Source: Candidatus Methanomethylophilaceae archaeon (lineage in GTDB: Archaea; Thermoplasmatota; Thermoplasmata; Methanomassiliicoccales; Methanomethylophilaceae). From it: a stretch of 25,223 nt of DNA. A program made the translations under genes and the position numbers. Positions 1 through 7,644 of the stretch are shown one piece after another. The stretch is taken from NCBI GenBank assembly GCA_007116915.1, contig SKHQ01000050.1:1-25223 (forward strand). Direction: 5' to 3'. Below the pieces are notes generated by a model, which ran no database searches, was not told the DNA's origin, and saw only the letters and a program-made list of their open reading frames with translations. Position 1 is the stretch's first letter. Every line of letters begins with the position of its first letter.

Positions 1-75
1 CTCGGACCGAGGGTTATAAGATGTGCGAAGGTCAAAGTTACCAACGCAACAAAGAAAAATGGAGAAGGTGAGTGA
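1..75 (+). CDS. grpE: GrpE nucleotide exchange factor, C-terminal fragment (5' part outside window)
   Basis: The first 24 codons are open in frame 1 and end at TGA 73-75. The encoded tail contains RVIRCAKVKV, which resembles the closing strand of GrpE (typically RVIRPAKVVV) and is followed by a short charged tail. GrpE is the nucleotide exchange factor of DnaK, and it sits two bases before the dnaK ATG, the order usual for grpE-dnaK-dnaJ operons. The dnaK ribosome-binding site GGTGA lies inside the last codons, suggesting translational coupling. Only about 24 residues are visible, so the call rests on this motif plus position. Confidence 0.72.
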   Translation, partial: LGPRVIRCAKVKVTNATKKNGEGE

Positions 76-77
76 AT

Positions 78-1922
78 ATGTCACGTGTAATAGGAATAGA
101 TCTCGGAACAAGCAACTCCGCTGCAGCGATAATGGAGGGCGGAAGGCCCAGCATGATACCCAGTGCCGAAGGAACCAGCGTGGGCGGCAAAGCCTTCCCG
201 TCCTATGTGGCCTTCACTGAGGACGGACAGCTCCTCGTCGGCGAGCCTGCCCGCCGTCAGGCGGTCACCAACCCAGACGGGACCATCAAGAACATCAAGC
301 GCAAGATGGGGACCGACCACAAGGTCAAGGTCCGCGGCAAGGAGTACACCCCACAGCAGATATCGGCTTTCATCCTGCAGAAGATCAAGGCCGATGCCGA
401 GGCCTACCTCGGCGAGAAGGTGGAGAAGGCGGTCATAACCGTCCCCGCCTACTTCAACGATAATCAGAGGCAGGCGACCAAGGATGCCGGCGCCATAGCC
501 GGTCTCGAGGTCATCCGCATAATCAACGAGCCCACCGCTGCCGCCCTGGCCTATGGCCTGGACAAAGGCTCTGAAGAGCAGAAGGTAATGGTCTTCGACT
601 TCGGAGGCGGTACCCTGGACGTCACCGTGATGGAGTTCAGCGACGGTGTGTTCGAGGTTCTCAGCACCAGTGGTGACACCAACCTCGGCGGCTCCGACAT
701 GGATGAGGCGCTGGTGAACCACGTCCTATCCAGCTTCAAGAATGAGTCCGGCATCGACCTGTCGACGGACAACATGGCCCTGTGGAGGGTGCGCGAGGCC
801 TGTGAGAAGGCCAAGATAGAGCTGTCGACCACTCAGGAGACAGAGATCAACCTACCCTTCATAACCGCTGATGCCAGCGGTCCGAAGCATCTGACCCAGA
901 AGATATCCCGCTCCAAGCTCGAGGACCTTGTCCATCCGATCGTGGAGAAGTGCCGCGTGTCCATGTCCACAGCAATCAAGGATTCGGGCCTGAAGTACGA
1001 GGACATCAAGAGGATAATCCTGGTGGGCGGTCCCACCCGGATGCCTATCGTGCAGAAGTTCGTCGAGGGTATCGTCGGCCCCAAGATCCAGCGTGGAATC
1101 GACCCCATGGAGTGCGTCTCCATGGGCGCCTCGGTCCAAGCGGCGGTCATATCCGGCGAGGTCAAGGACGTGCTCCTCCTCGACGTCACACCGCTGTCCC
1201 TCGGCATCGAGACCCTGGGAGGCATCGCGACCAAACTGATCGAGAGGAACACCACCATCCCCACCCGCAAGACCCAGGTGTTCTCCACCGCCGCTGACAA
1301 CCAGCCCTCGGTGGAGATACACGTCGTCCAAGGGGAGAGGGAGATGGCCGCCGGCAACACATCGTTGGGCAGGTTCATGCTCGACGGCATCCCGCCCGCC
1401 CCCCGTGGCATCCCGCAGATCGAGGTCACCTTCGACATCGATGCCAACGGCATAATCAACGTCTCCGCCAAGGACAAGGGTACCGGCAAGGAGCAGAAGA
1501 TAACCATCAGCACCTCCAACAAGCTGACCCAAGAGGAGATAGATGCCATGGTCCTCCAGGCGGAGCAGTTCGCCGACGAGGACCGCGCCCGCAAGGAGCG
1601 CATCGAGACCATCAACCAAGCTGACACCACCGTCTACACCACCCGCCGTTCCCTAGAGGAGCTCGGCGACAAGGTGAGCGATGAAGAGCGCAAGACGGTC
1701 GAAGCAGCGATAGACGAGCTGGAGAAGGCCAAGGACGAAGAGGACCTGGACAAGATCAAGGAGAAGACCGAAGCGGTGTTCAAGGCCATGGGTCCGATAT
1801 CGCAGCGCATCTACAGTGAGATGGCTCAGGATCAGCAGCAGGCCGGTCCCGCCGGAGGACAGGCTCCTGGTGGCGAGGACTTCGTCGATGCCGACTACAA
1901 GATCGTCGATGATGAAGAGTAG
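78..1922 (+). CDS. dnaK: Chaperone protein DnaK (Hsp70)
   Basis: ATP-dependent Hsp70 chaperone, 614 aa, cytoplasmic, working with DnaJ and GrpE. Visible motifs are phosphate-1 loop GIDLGTSNS (residues 6-14), VPAYFNDNQRQATKDAG (from 122), INEPTAAALAYGLD (149-162), phosphate-2 DFGGGT (174-179), the adenosine motif ILVGGPTRMP, and the interdomain linker DVLLLDVTPLSLG. The C-terminal lid ends in an acidic tail (VDADYKIVDDEE). Length is normal. The N-terminal lobe lacks the roughly 24-residue insertion of proteobacterial DnaK and so resembles the Gram-positive form; archaeal DnaK genes are generally considered acquired from bacteria. I chose ATG 78 over GTG 72 because GGTGA (67-71) is then six bases upstream. 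dnaJ follows after 5 bases. Confidence 0.97.
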   Translation: MSRVIGIDLGTSNSAAAIMEGGRPSMIPSAEGTSVGGKAFPSYVAFTEDGQLLVGEPARRQAVTNPDGTIKNIKRKMGTDHKVKVRGKEYTPQQISAFILQKIKADAEAYLGEKVEKAVITVPAYFNDNQRQATKDAGAIAGLEVIRIINEPTAAALAYGLDKGSEEQKVMVFDFGGGTLDVTVMEFSDGVFEVLSTSGDTNLGGSDMDEALVNHVLSSFKNESGIDLSTDNMALWRVREACEKAKIELSTTQETEINLPFITADASGPKHLTQKISRSKLEDLVHPIVEKCRVSMSTAIKDSGLKYEDIKRIILVGGPTRMPIVQKFVEGIVGPKIQRGIDPMECVSMGASVQAAVISGEVKDVLLLDVTPLSLGIETLGGIATKLIERNTTIPTRKTQVFSTAADNQPSVEIHVVQGEREMAAGNTSLGRFMLDGIPPAPRGIPQIEVTFDIDANGIINVSAKDKGTGKEQKITISTSNKLTQEEIDAMVLQAEQFADEDRARKERIETINQADTTVYTTRRSLEELGDKVSDEERKTVEAAIDELEKAKDEEDLDKIKEKTEAVFKAMGPISQRIYSEMAQDQQQAGPAGGQAPGGEDFVDADYKIVDDEE

Positions 1923-1927
1923 GTATC

Positions 1928-3070
1928 ATGCCTGAGGACTATTACCAGGTGCTGGGCCTGGAGCGTGAGGCCACCAAGGACGAGATCAAGAAGGCCTACC
2001 GCAAACTGGCCCGCCAGTACCACCCTGATGTGACGACCGAGGACAAGACCGTAGCCGAGGAGAAGTTCAAGACCATATCCGAGGCGTACGAGGTCCTGGT
2101 CGACGAAGAGAAGCGCAAGGTCTACGACCAGTACGGACACGCCGGACTGTCGGGTAGCTTCAGCGGTGGTTCGTTCACCTGGGACGACTTCTCCCACTTC
2201 GAAGACCTCCGCGATATCTTCGGAGGCACGGGAGGGTTCGGAGGCAGCATCTTCGACATGTTCTTCGGCGGAGGCGGCGGGCAACAACGCCGTTCCCGGG
2301 GTCCGCGGCAAGGGGACTCGCTCCGTTATGACATAGAAGTCACCTTGGAGGATGCCTTCAAAGGGCTCAGCAAGGAGATCGATGTGCCGCACACCGTGCA
2401 GTGCAATGACTGCAAAGGAACCGGCGGTAAGGATGGCGATGTGCAGACATGTGGTGAGTGTGGCGGTGCCGGACAGGTACAGTCCATCCGCAACTCCGGC
2501 TTCGGCCGTTTCGTTTCCGTCTCCGCCTGTCCCCGATGTCAGGGAGAGGGACGGACTTACAAGGAACGTTGCCCCTCATGTAATGGTGCTGGCAAACAGC
2601 AACGGAGCTCCAAGATAACCATAAACATCCCCATCGGTGTGGAGGAGGGGACTCGTCTCCGCGTGCCTGGGGCAGGGGACGCCGGAGCTCTGGGCGGACC
2701 TCCGGGTGACCTTTTCGTGGTCATCCACGTGAAGCCGCACAAGATCTTCCGTCGCGACGGTTCAAACCTCTGGTTGGATCTGACCACCAGTTATCCCAAA
2801 CTCGCTTTGGGTGCCGAGCTGGAGGTGCCGACCATACAGGGGGACAACGCATTGCTGAAGATACCCGCTGGAACGCAGGTCGACACCGTGCTACGTATGC
2901 CTGGCCAGGGACTGCCCCGCATGGGAGGAGGACCACGTGGCGACCAGTTCGTCAGGGTCCGGATCCAAGTGCCGAAGAAACTGAGCAGCCAGGAGAAGGA
3001 GCTATTGCGTAAGTTGGACGGCGAGGACGGCCACAAGGGTGGCATACTCGACAACCTCTTCCGCAAGTGA
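1928..3070 (+). CDS. dnaJ: Chaperone protein DnaJ (type I Hsp40)
   Basis: Co-chaperone that stimulates DnaK ATPase and delivers substrates; 380 aa. Domain order is complete. The J domain (about 1-70) carries the HPD triad at 32-34. A Gly/Phe-rich region covers about 73-120. The zinc-binding region has four CxxCxGxG-type repeats (Cys pairs at 159/162, 175/178, 201/204 and 215/218). The C-terminal substrate-binding domains follow (PGxGDAG-like and PGQGLPRMGG segments). It lies 5 bases after dnaK and is almost certainly co-transcribed with it. A T-run at 3088-3093, just past the stop, is a possible weak terminator. Confidence 0.97.
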   Translation: MPEDYYQVLGLEREATKDEIKKAYRKLARQYHPDVTTEDKTVAEEKFKTISEAYEVLVDEEKRKVYDQYGHAGLSGSFSGGSFTWDDFSHFEDLRDIFGGTGGFGGSIFDMFFGGGGGQQRRSRGPRQGDSLRYDIEVTLEDAFKGLSKEIDVPHTVQCNDCKGTGGKDGDVQTCGECGGAGQVQSIRNSGFGRFVSVSACPRCQGEGRTYKERCPSCNGAGKQQRSSKITINIPIGVEEGTRLRVPGAGDAGALGGPPGDLFVVIHVKPHKIFRRDGSNLWLDLTTSYPKLALGAELEVPTIQGDNALLKIPAGTQVDTVLRMPGQGLPRMGGGPRGDQFVRVRIQVPKKLSSQEKELLRKLDGEDGHKGGILDNLFRK

Positions 3071-3106
3071 GCAAACACTTTATCCCATTTTTCCGATGAA
3101 GTGGAG

Positions 3107-3871
3107 ATGGACGGACCCATCGCCATATCCACTGAGGACTTCGCCCTCTATCATGATCTGATCCGCATACTGCGGGAGAGGAACGAGATATTCATCTCCG
3201 TTCCCTTAGGCTCACCGGTGCCTGAAAGCGTCTCAGTTCTGATATGCGCTCCATGCGAAACGGTGCTGACATCTTTCCCGCGCACGGTGAGCGACAGCGA
3301 TGCCCGGTCAGCGGTCATGAAGGCCCTGAGCATGAGGGATGGTTCGCAGGGAGGCACTCTGGTGATCGGTGTGGACCCGGGCATGAAGTCCGGGTTCGCC
3401 ATGGTGCTCCGTGGTCAGACGATCGATTCTGGAACCGTTTCTAGGCCTGAGGGCCTTTATCCGCTTGTATCTTCGACCATGGATGCCGTCTCACCATCAC
3501 GGACGGTCCTGCGCATAGGCCACGGCGACCCTGTCAATCGTGACCGATGCATCCGTTCATTATTCGCTCTGGTGGATGTGGTTCAGGTGGTGGATGAGAG
3601 CCGCACCAGCGGCAAGTGCTCCACCGACCACATAGATGCCGCTGAGACCATCGCCCGATGTGAGGGTGAAATGCTCGATACGGTGCCAGACGTACATCAC
3701 TCTGCGGGTTCGCTGCGTGAAATCCAACGGGTAAGCCGTCGACTGAGCGGTGATGTGACCATCAGCACATCCTTGGCGGAGGAGGTGGCCCATGGCCGCC
3801 TCTCCATGGAGGAGGCCATAGCGGTCCAGCGTCTCAGAGCTGAGGCACACCGCCGGGGATCTTCGTTATGA
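3107..3871 (+). CDS. RuvC/RNase H-fold predicted nuclease, archaeal uncharacterised family
   Basis: 254 aa. Residues 85-100 read LVIGVDPGMKSGFAMV, the first strand of a RuvC/YqgF-like RNase H fold with catalytic-type Asp90. Further acidic residues fit the fold: E164 in VDESRTS, and D174/D177 in DHIDAAETIA, which mirrors the HxxDAxxIA helix of RuvC-like enzymes. The N-terminal 80 residues are not recognised. The C-terminal 50 are predicted helical and basic at the end. ATG 3107 is preferred; a TTTATC box near 3080 lies about 26 bases upstream, suggesting a leaderless message. GTG 3101 is the alternative. The last 38 bases overlap the 3' end of deoA on the other strand. Substrate is unknown; it could be a Holliday-junction-like or RNA-processing nuclease. 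Confidence 0.7.
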   Translation: MDGPIAISTEDFALYHDLIRILRERNEIFISVPLGSPVPESVSVLICAPCETVLTSFPRTVSDSDARSAVMKALSMRDGSQGGTLVIGVDPGMKSGFAMVLRGQTIDSGTVSRPEGLYPLVSSTMDAVSPSRTVLRIGHGDPVNRDRCIRSLFALVDVVQVVDESRTSGKCSTDHIDAAETIARCEGEMLDTVPDVHHSAGSLREIQRVSRRLSGDVTISTSLAEEVAHGRLSMEEAIAVQRLRAEAHRRGSSL

Positions 3872-5351
3872 GCATACCTTCGATAGTCATCGGTTGCAGG
3901 CGCTTGGCAGTGTCGACGGCCCTCTGCAGCTTGGCCTCGTTGTCAGCGTAGATGGTGAACAACGTGTCCCCATGCTCGACCCTATGCCCCTTCTTGCTGT
4001 GCAGTAGTATGCCGGCGCCCTTGTCGTGCGGTGAACCGGCGGCACGGGCCACGACCACCAGGTCCTTGTTCCTGATGCCGTTGACGTAACCGAACCGTGA
4101 GGCCTGGAAGTCGAATGTGTACTCTCCGAGCTTGATGTCTTCCGAGGTCAACTCCGGGTTCCCATTCTGGGCGGCGACTATCTGACGGAACTTCTTCAAT
4201 GCCGCTCCGGAGGCCAATATCTCCCGGGCCTTGCGGGCACCGTTGTTATGCCCTCCCATCTCCAGTATCATGCCCGCCAACTCGCAGGCCTTCTCCACCA
4301 CGCTGGAGGGGTGCGCGTTTCCCTCCAAGATACGGATGCACTCTCTAGCCTCCAATGCAGGGCCGATGGCCGAACCCACAGGTTGATCGCCATAGGTTAT
4401 CGCGCACTCCACATGCATTCCCAGCATGTCTCCCAGAGTCATGAAGTCCCGGGCGTAGGCACGGGCCTCCTCCACATTGGATATCTTGGTGCCCTCTCCG
4501 GTGGGAAGGTCGATCAACAGGAAGTCGGCACTGATGGCCTTCTTCTTGCTCATGATGGATGCCAACATCTGTGCGCGGGGGTTTATCGAAAGCGGATATT
4601 CCACCTTGATGACGATATCATCCACGGGTGCCAGATTTATCGAGCCTCCCCATGTGAACGCCCCGCCGATGGTCTCGGTGATCTCCTTGAGGCGTAAAGC
4701 ATCGATGTCCACATCACAGAAGACCTCCACGAAGTCCGATGTCCCTGCGGCACTGCTTATGGCCCTAGACGAGGTCTTGGGGATAAGAAGTCCCGCCTCG
4801 GCGATTATCGACACCACGATGGGGGTGATCTTGTTTCCGGGCACACCGCCGACGCTATGGAAGTCGAACACCGGCCCCCGGTCGAAAGTTAGGACATCGC
4901 CGGTCTTGACCATGGCGTTGGTCATTGCCGCGATCTCCTCCAGGTTCATGCCGTTGATGTACAGGGCGGTCAACCATGCAGAGACCTCGATGTTGGACAG
5001 ACGGAACTCAACGATGTCCTGTATGATAGCGTTTATAGCGTCCTTGTTCAGCACCTTGCCGTCCATCTTGGCACGGATATGACGCACGGACTCCGGTTTA
5101 GGAGCGTAACTCACGACCACCTCGTCACCCTGCTTGACCTTCAGACCATTGAAGGTGTCCTTCATGAGGCCGATCTCGCCCCTCTTGAGGACGCTGTCAC
5201 TGCGCTCCACGATGGCCACCATCGTCTCGGTACCGGTCATTATCTTGACCCTGTCCATCTCTTGGACGCCTAGCTCGACGCAGTCCTCCTCATGCAGAAT
5301 GACCTCGTTCTCCAAGGTGTCGACATCGAAATACTTGACTTTTAATTTCAT
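3834..5351 (-). CDS. deoA: AMP phosphorylase (nucleoside monophosphate phosphorylase)
   Basis: Phosphorolysis of AMP (also CMP/UMP in characterised archaeal enzymes) to ribose-1,5-bisphosphate plus free base, the first step of the archaeal AMP/pentose bisphosphate pathway. The 505-aa length and the extra N-terminal domain of about 85 residues before the thymidine-phosphorylase-like core fit AMP phosphorylase rather than DeoA. The core carries the family signature as SSRAISSAAGTSDFVEV, preceded by HSVGGVPGNK. I chose ATG 5351 because it forms an ATGA overlap with the rbcL stop and starts at the usual MKLKVKYFDV. An in-frame ATG at 5363 has its GGAG only two bases away. Third gene of the e2b2-rbcL-deoA operon. 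Its 3' end overlaps the convergent nuclease gene by 38 bases. Confidence 0.93.
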   Translation of the reverse strand: MKLKVKYFDVDTLENEVILHEEDCVELGVQEMDRVKIMTGTETMVAIVERSDSVLKRGEIGLMKDTFNGLKVKQGDEVVVSYAPKPESVRHIRAKMDGKVLNKDAINAIIQDIVEFRLSNIEVSAWLTALYINGMNLEEIAAMTNAMVKTGDVLTFDRGPVFDFHSVGGVPGNKITPIVVSIIAEAGLLIPKTSSRAISSAAGTSDFVEVFCDVDIDALRLKEITETIGGAFTWGGSINLAPVDDIVIKVEYPLSINPRAQMLASIMSKKKAISADFLLIDLPTGEGTKISNVEEARAYARDFMTLGDMLGMHVECAITYGDQPVGSAIGPALEARECIRILEGNAHPSSVVEKACELAGMILEMGGHNNGARKAREILASGAALKKFRQIVAAQNGNPELTSEDIKLGEYTFDFQASRFGYVNGIRNKDLVVVARAAGSPHDKGAGILLHSKKGHRVEHGDTLFTIYADNEAKLQRAVDTAKRLQPMTIEGMLITKIPGGVPQL

Positions 5352-6592
5352 ACGGATCCCCATTTCTCCAATGCCGCCGCCAGCTCGGGATGCTCGCGCG
5401 CGTACTCGATCAATTCCACGCCCATGTAGGCGGCATCGACCGCCTGGGCCATCGCCATCGCCCCTCCACGGATGCCAGCCGGGTGTCCGGCGACTCCGCC
5501 GCCCGCCTGTATCTGTGAGTCATTACCGGCAATGTCAACCAGCTTCTTGACCATTCCGGGATGCAGACCACCGGAGCAGACCGGCATCACGCGACGGAAT
5601 GGGACGGAGTCATCGATACAGGCATCACGGTTCATCACGTCCTCCTGACAGGTGCCTCTCATCTTGCCCACTCCCATAGTGCCGATGTGCAGGGCATCTC
5701 CTCCGCACATCCTCACCAATTTGGTGATGGGTAACATGGCTATACCCAAATCCGGGTTGCGCGTCATGGCGCCATGCATGGTACGGTGCACATGGACCGG
5801 GAGCTTGATGGAAGGATCCTCGGCCAGAGCCTGCACGGCAGCAAAGCCGGAGGTGAGGACATCGACCATTATCTGTGACGCCCCCAGTTCCTGCACCCTC
5901 TCCGCCAGTTCCACGATGCGGTGCCCGGAGGTACTGACGTTTATGGCGTGAATCAAGTGGTGGCCCTCCTGACGGAGGGTGTCTATGGCCTCGGCGATCG
6001 CCACCGTACGGTCCTCGATGGGACAGAACACCTGGTCCACCAGGGTCTCATCGTCCTTGCTGTTGCTCAGACCTCCGCGGCCGCATTCCAGTATGTAATC
6101 GGCGGTTTCTTTGGGGGAGAGGCCTATCTTGGGTTTGACGATAGTCCCCACCAAAGGCTTATCGGGGCGATTCACCCGCTTGCGCAGGTCATCGATCCCA
6201 TATTTCGGTCCCTTGTACTGCTCCAGGATGCTCTTGGGGAAGATCACGTCCTCCAACCTCACCCCCTGCAGGTCGCTGAGGCCGAACAGGTTGCCGGCGA
6301 TGATGCTCAGTATCTGAGGCACACCGCCGATATCGATGCTGAAATCCTCATCCGGGAAGGCTATGGTCGCCACATTGCCTTCCAGCCCGATGACCTTGGC
6401 GCCATAGCGTTCAAATATGTCTTCCTTGAGGGTAACCAGATTCGTCCAGGTGCCGGTGGACTGCTCGGTGGCGATGGCCGCTGCCGCCTCCTCAATTGAC
6501 ATCTTGTCTGTCTTTATACGGTATTTGCAGATGACATGGGAATCCATGTCTATCTTCTCTCCAATATGGAGGTATCGCTCGGAATATTGCAT
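5348..6592 (-). CDS. rbcL: Ribulose-1,5-bisphosphate carboxylase, form III large subunit
   Basis: Carboxylates ribulose-1,5-bisphosphate to two 3-phosphoglycerate. About 414 aa, no small subunit gene nearby. Active-site residues by motif: E and T in ATEQSTGTW (41-49), N101 in GNLFG, K153/K155 in VKPKIGLSP, carbamylated Lys179 with D181/E182 in SKDDE, H269/R270/H273 in HVHRTMHG, H302 in LHIGT, K310 in loop 6 (GVGKMRG), SGG 340-342 and GGG 364-366. All are present, so this is a true RuBisCO and not a form IV RuBisCO-like protein. The segment before the carbamylated Lys reads GGLSN rather than GG-x-D-F. ATG 6592 has GTGA six bases upstream; GTG 6601, overlapping the e2b2 stop, is the alternative. 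Its role in AMP salvage follows from its operon partners. Confidence 0.95.
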   Translation of the reverse strand: MQYSERYLHIGEKIDMDSHVICKYRIKTDKMSIEEAAAAIATEQSTGTWTNLVTLKEDIFERYGAKVIGLEGNVATIAFPDEDFSIDIGGVPQILSIIAGNLFGLSDLQGVRLEDVIFPKSILEQYKGPKYGIDDLRKRVNRPDKPLVGTIVKPKIGLSPKETADYILECGRGGLSNSKDDETLVDQVFCPIEDRTVAIAEAIDTLRQEGHHLIHAINVSTSGHRIVELAERVQELGASQIMVDVLTSGFAAVQALAEDPSIKLPVHVHRTMHGAMTRNPDLGIAMLPITKLVRMCGGDALHIGTMGVGKMRGTCQEDVMNRDACIDDSVPFRRVMPVCSGGLHPGMVKKLVDIAGNDSQIQAGGGVAGHPAGIRGGAMAMAQAVDAAYMGVELIEYAREHPELAAALEKWGSV

Positions 6593-6597
6593 GTTTT

Positions 6598-7533
6598 TCA
6601 CTCTCTGTTTTCGAATATAAAGTCGTGACCGAGAATCTTCACAATCACCTCATATGCTGCGAATGGAGGTATCATTCCGATATCCGTCACTATCGAATCG
6701 ATGTACTCGGGAGGGGTGGCGTCGAAGACAGGGTTACGGACCTTCACACTGTCCGGTACCTTGGCGTCACCGATTATCTCCTTCCGGTCCCTCTCCTCTA
6801 TCTCGACCAGGTCGCCGAACAAGGATAGGGGGGAGAACTTGTAAGTCTCACTGCATACCAGGAATGGCACCCTGGCCTCATTAGCTATCAATGCTATCTG
6901 TGACGTTCCGATCTTGTTTATCAGGACGCCGCTGGATGTTATCGTGTCAGCGCCCACAAGCACAAGGTCCACCGACCGCATGACACTCCTTACGGCACTG
7001 TCCACGATCATGGTCACAGGCACACCGGCCTCGGTGAGCTCGTTGACGGTGATGATGCCTTGCCGCCATGGTCGGGACTCGGTGGCGATGACCTTAAGCT
7101 TCTTACCTTGCCGGTGGGCTTCCTTGATGACGCTGAGGGCGGCGTGGCTGTTGCAATGCGTCAGCACCGTGTCTCCGTCCCTGATGCGTTTGGCACCGAT
7201 ACGGCCGATGGTTTCCATGGCCTTTTCAGAGCGCAGGATGAAAGCCTCGGAATTGGCCATTACCTTGGCCTTGACATCCTCGGGGCTGTTCATCCCGTCT
7301 ATGCCATGCATCGCGGCCTGGACTCCGTTCCAGAGTGAGATGGCGGTCGGCCGGGAAGCCAGTATGCGGACCTTGGCCGCCTCTAATTCCGATAGCAGGG
7401 TCTCAAGGTCCCCTGTCGATTCCGAAGCCACATCGCAGATGGCCTTCACACCAGCACGGGCGATGCGTCCCGCACCACGGATATCCATGGACTCAATTGC
7501 CTTGGCGACATCTTCAAAATTCATGTTTAACAT
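6598..7533 (-). CDS. e2b2: Ribose-1,5-bisphosphate isomerase
   Basis: Converts ribose-1,5-bisphosphate to ribulose-1,5-bisphosphate, linking AMP phosphorylase to RuBisCO. 311 aa, eIF2B-alpha/MtnA-like fold. Visible marks: MDIRGAGRIAR near the N terminus; Cys in LTHCNSHAA and Asp in LVGADTITSSG, the positions of the catalytic Cys and Asp known in the Thermococcus enzyme; and a C-terminal half ending in IPPFAAYEVI. Methylthioribose-1-phosphate isomerase and eIF2B-like regulators share this fold, but the rbcL-deoA context decides the function. ATG 7533 (or 7524) lacks a Shine-Dalgarno. A TTTAGTAT box at 7553-7560 puts the transcription start at about the ATG, so it is likely leaderless. First gene of the operon; its TGA lies 5 bases before the rbcL ATG. 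Confidence 0.93.
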   Translation of the reverse strand: MLNMNFEDVAKAIESMDIRGAGRIARAGVKAICDVASESTGDLETLLSELEAAKVRILASRPTAISLWNGVQAAMHGIDGMNSPEDVKAKVMANSEAFILRSEKAMETIGRIGAKRIRDGDTVLTHCNSHAALSVIKEAHRQGKKLKVIATESRPWRQGIITVNELTEAGVPVTMIVDSAVRSVMRSVDLVLVGADTITSSGVLINKIGTSQIALIANEARVPFLVCSETYKFSPLSLFGDLVEIEERDRKEIIGDAKVPDSVKVRNPVFDATPPEYIDSIVTDIGMIPPFAAYEVIVKILGHDFIFENRE

Positions 7534-7552
7534 GATTCGATTGAGGTGTACA

Positions 7553-7560
7553 ATACTAAA
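7553..7560 (-). promoter_or_regulatory. TATA-like box for the e2b2-rbcL-deoA operon
   Basis: On the minus strand this reads TTTAGTAT. It is centred about 24 bases upstream of the e2b2 ATG at 7533, the distance expected for an archaeal TATA box driving a leaderless transcript. No Shine-Dalgarno precedes that ATG, which agrees with leaderless initiation. Confidence 0.45.
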
Positions 7561-7582
7561 TGCTTTTCAGAACCCCCTCCGG

Positions 7583-7607
7583 AACCTTCTTGGCAAGCTG
7601 GAAGGTT
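7583..7607. promoter_or_regulatory. Inverted repeat, candidate operator
   Basis: A perfect 7-base inverted repeat, AACCTTC-N11-GAAGGTT, lies between the divergent e2b2 operon and the small membrane-protein gene. Its right arm touches the TATA-like box at 7606-7614, where TFB would contact DNA. It could be an operator for either gene or both, or coincidence in a 111-base spacer. No transcript hairpin function is evident because it lies upstream of both predicted starts. Confidence 0.35.
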
Positions 7608-7614
7608 TTAAATA
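7606..7614 (+). promoter_or_regulatory. TATA-like box for the small membrane protein gene
   Basis: TTTTAAATA matches the archaeal TATA consensus well. It places transcription start near 7635, only about ten bases before ATG 7645. The Shine-Dalgarno GGAG at 7633-7636 would then lie at the extreme 5' end of the message. Confidence 0.55.
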
Positions 7615-7644
7615 GACAATAATTAGTTTTTCGGAGAGATAGTC

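Noticed and set aside
833..1630. Long antisense open frames across dnaK (also 81-722 and 852-1619 on the minus strand)
   Set aside because: They mirror dnaK's codon usage, have no family motifs or promoters, and the plus-strand DnaK is unambiguous.
3834..5351. Thymidine phosphorylase
   Set aside because: The extra N-terminal domain, 505-aa length and linkage to e2b2 and rbcL fit AMP phosphorylase.
5348..6592. RuBisCO-like protein (form IV) instead of true RuBisCO
   Set aside because: All catalytic residues including loop-6 Lys and carbamylated Lys are present, and the gene lies with e2b2 and deoA.
6914..7615. 233-codon plus-strand open frame opposite e2b2
   Set aside because: Shadow of a high-GC gene; e2b2 motifs and operon structure are clear on the minus strand.
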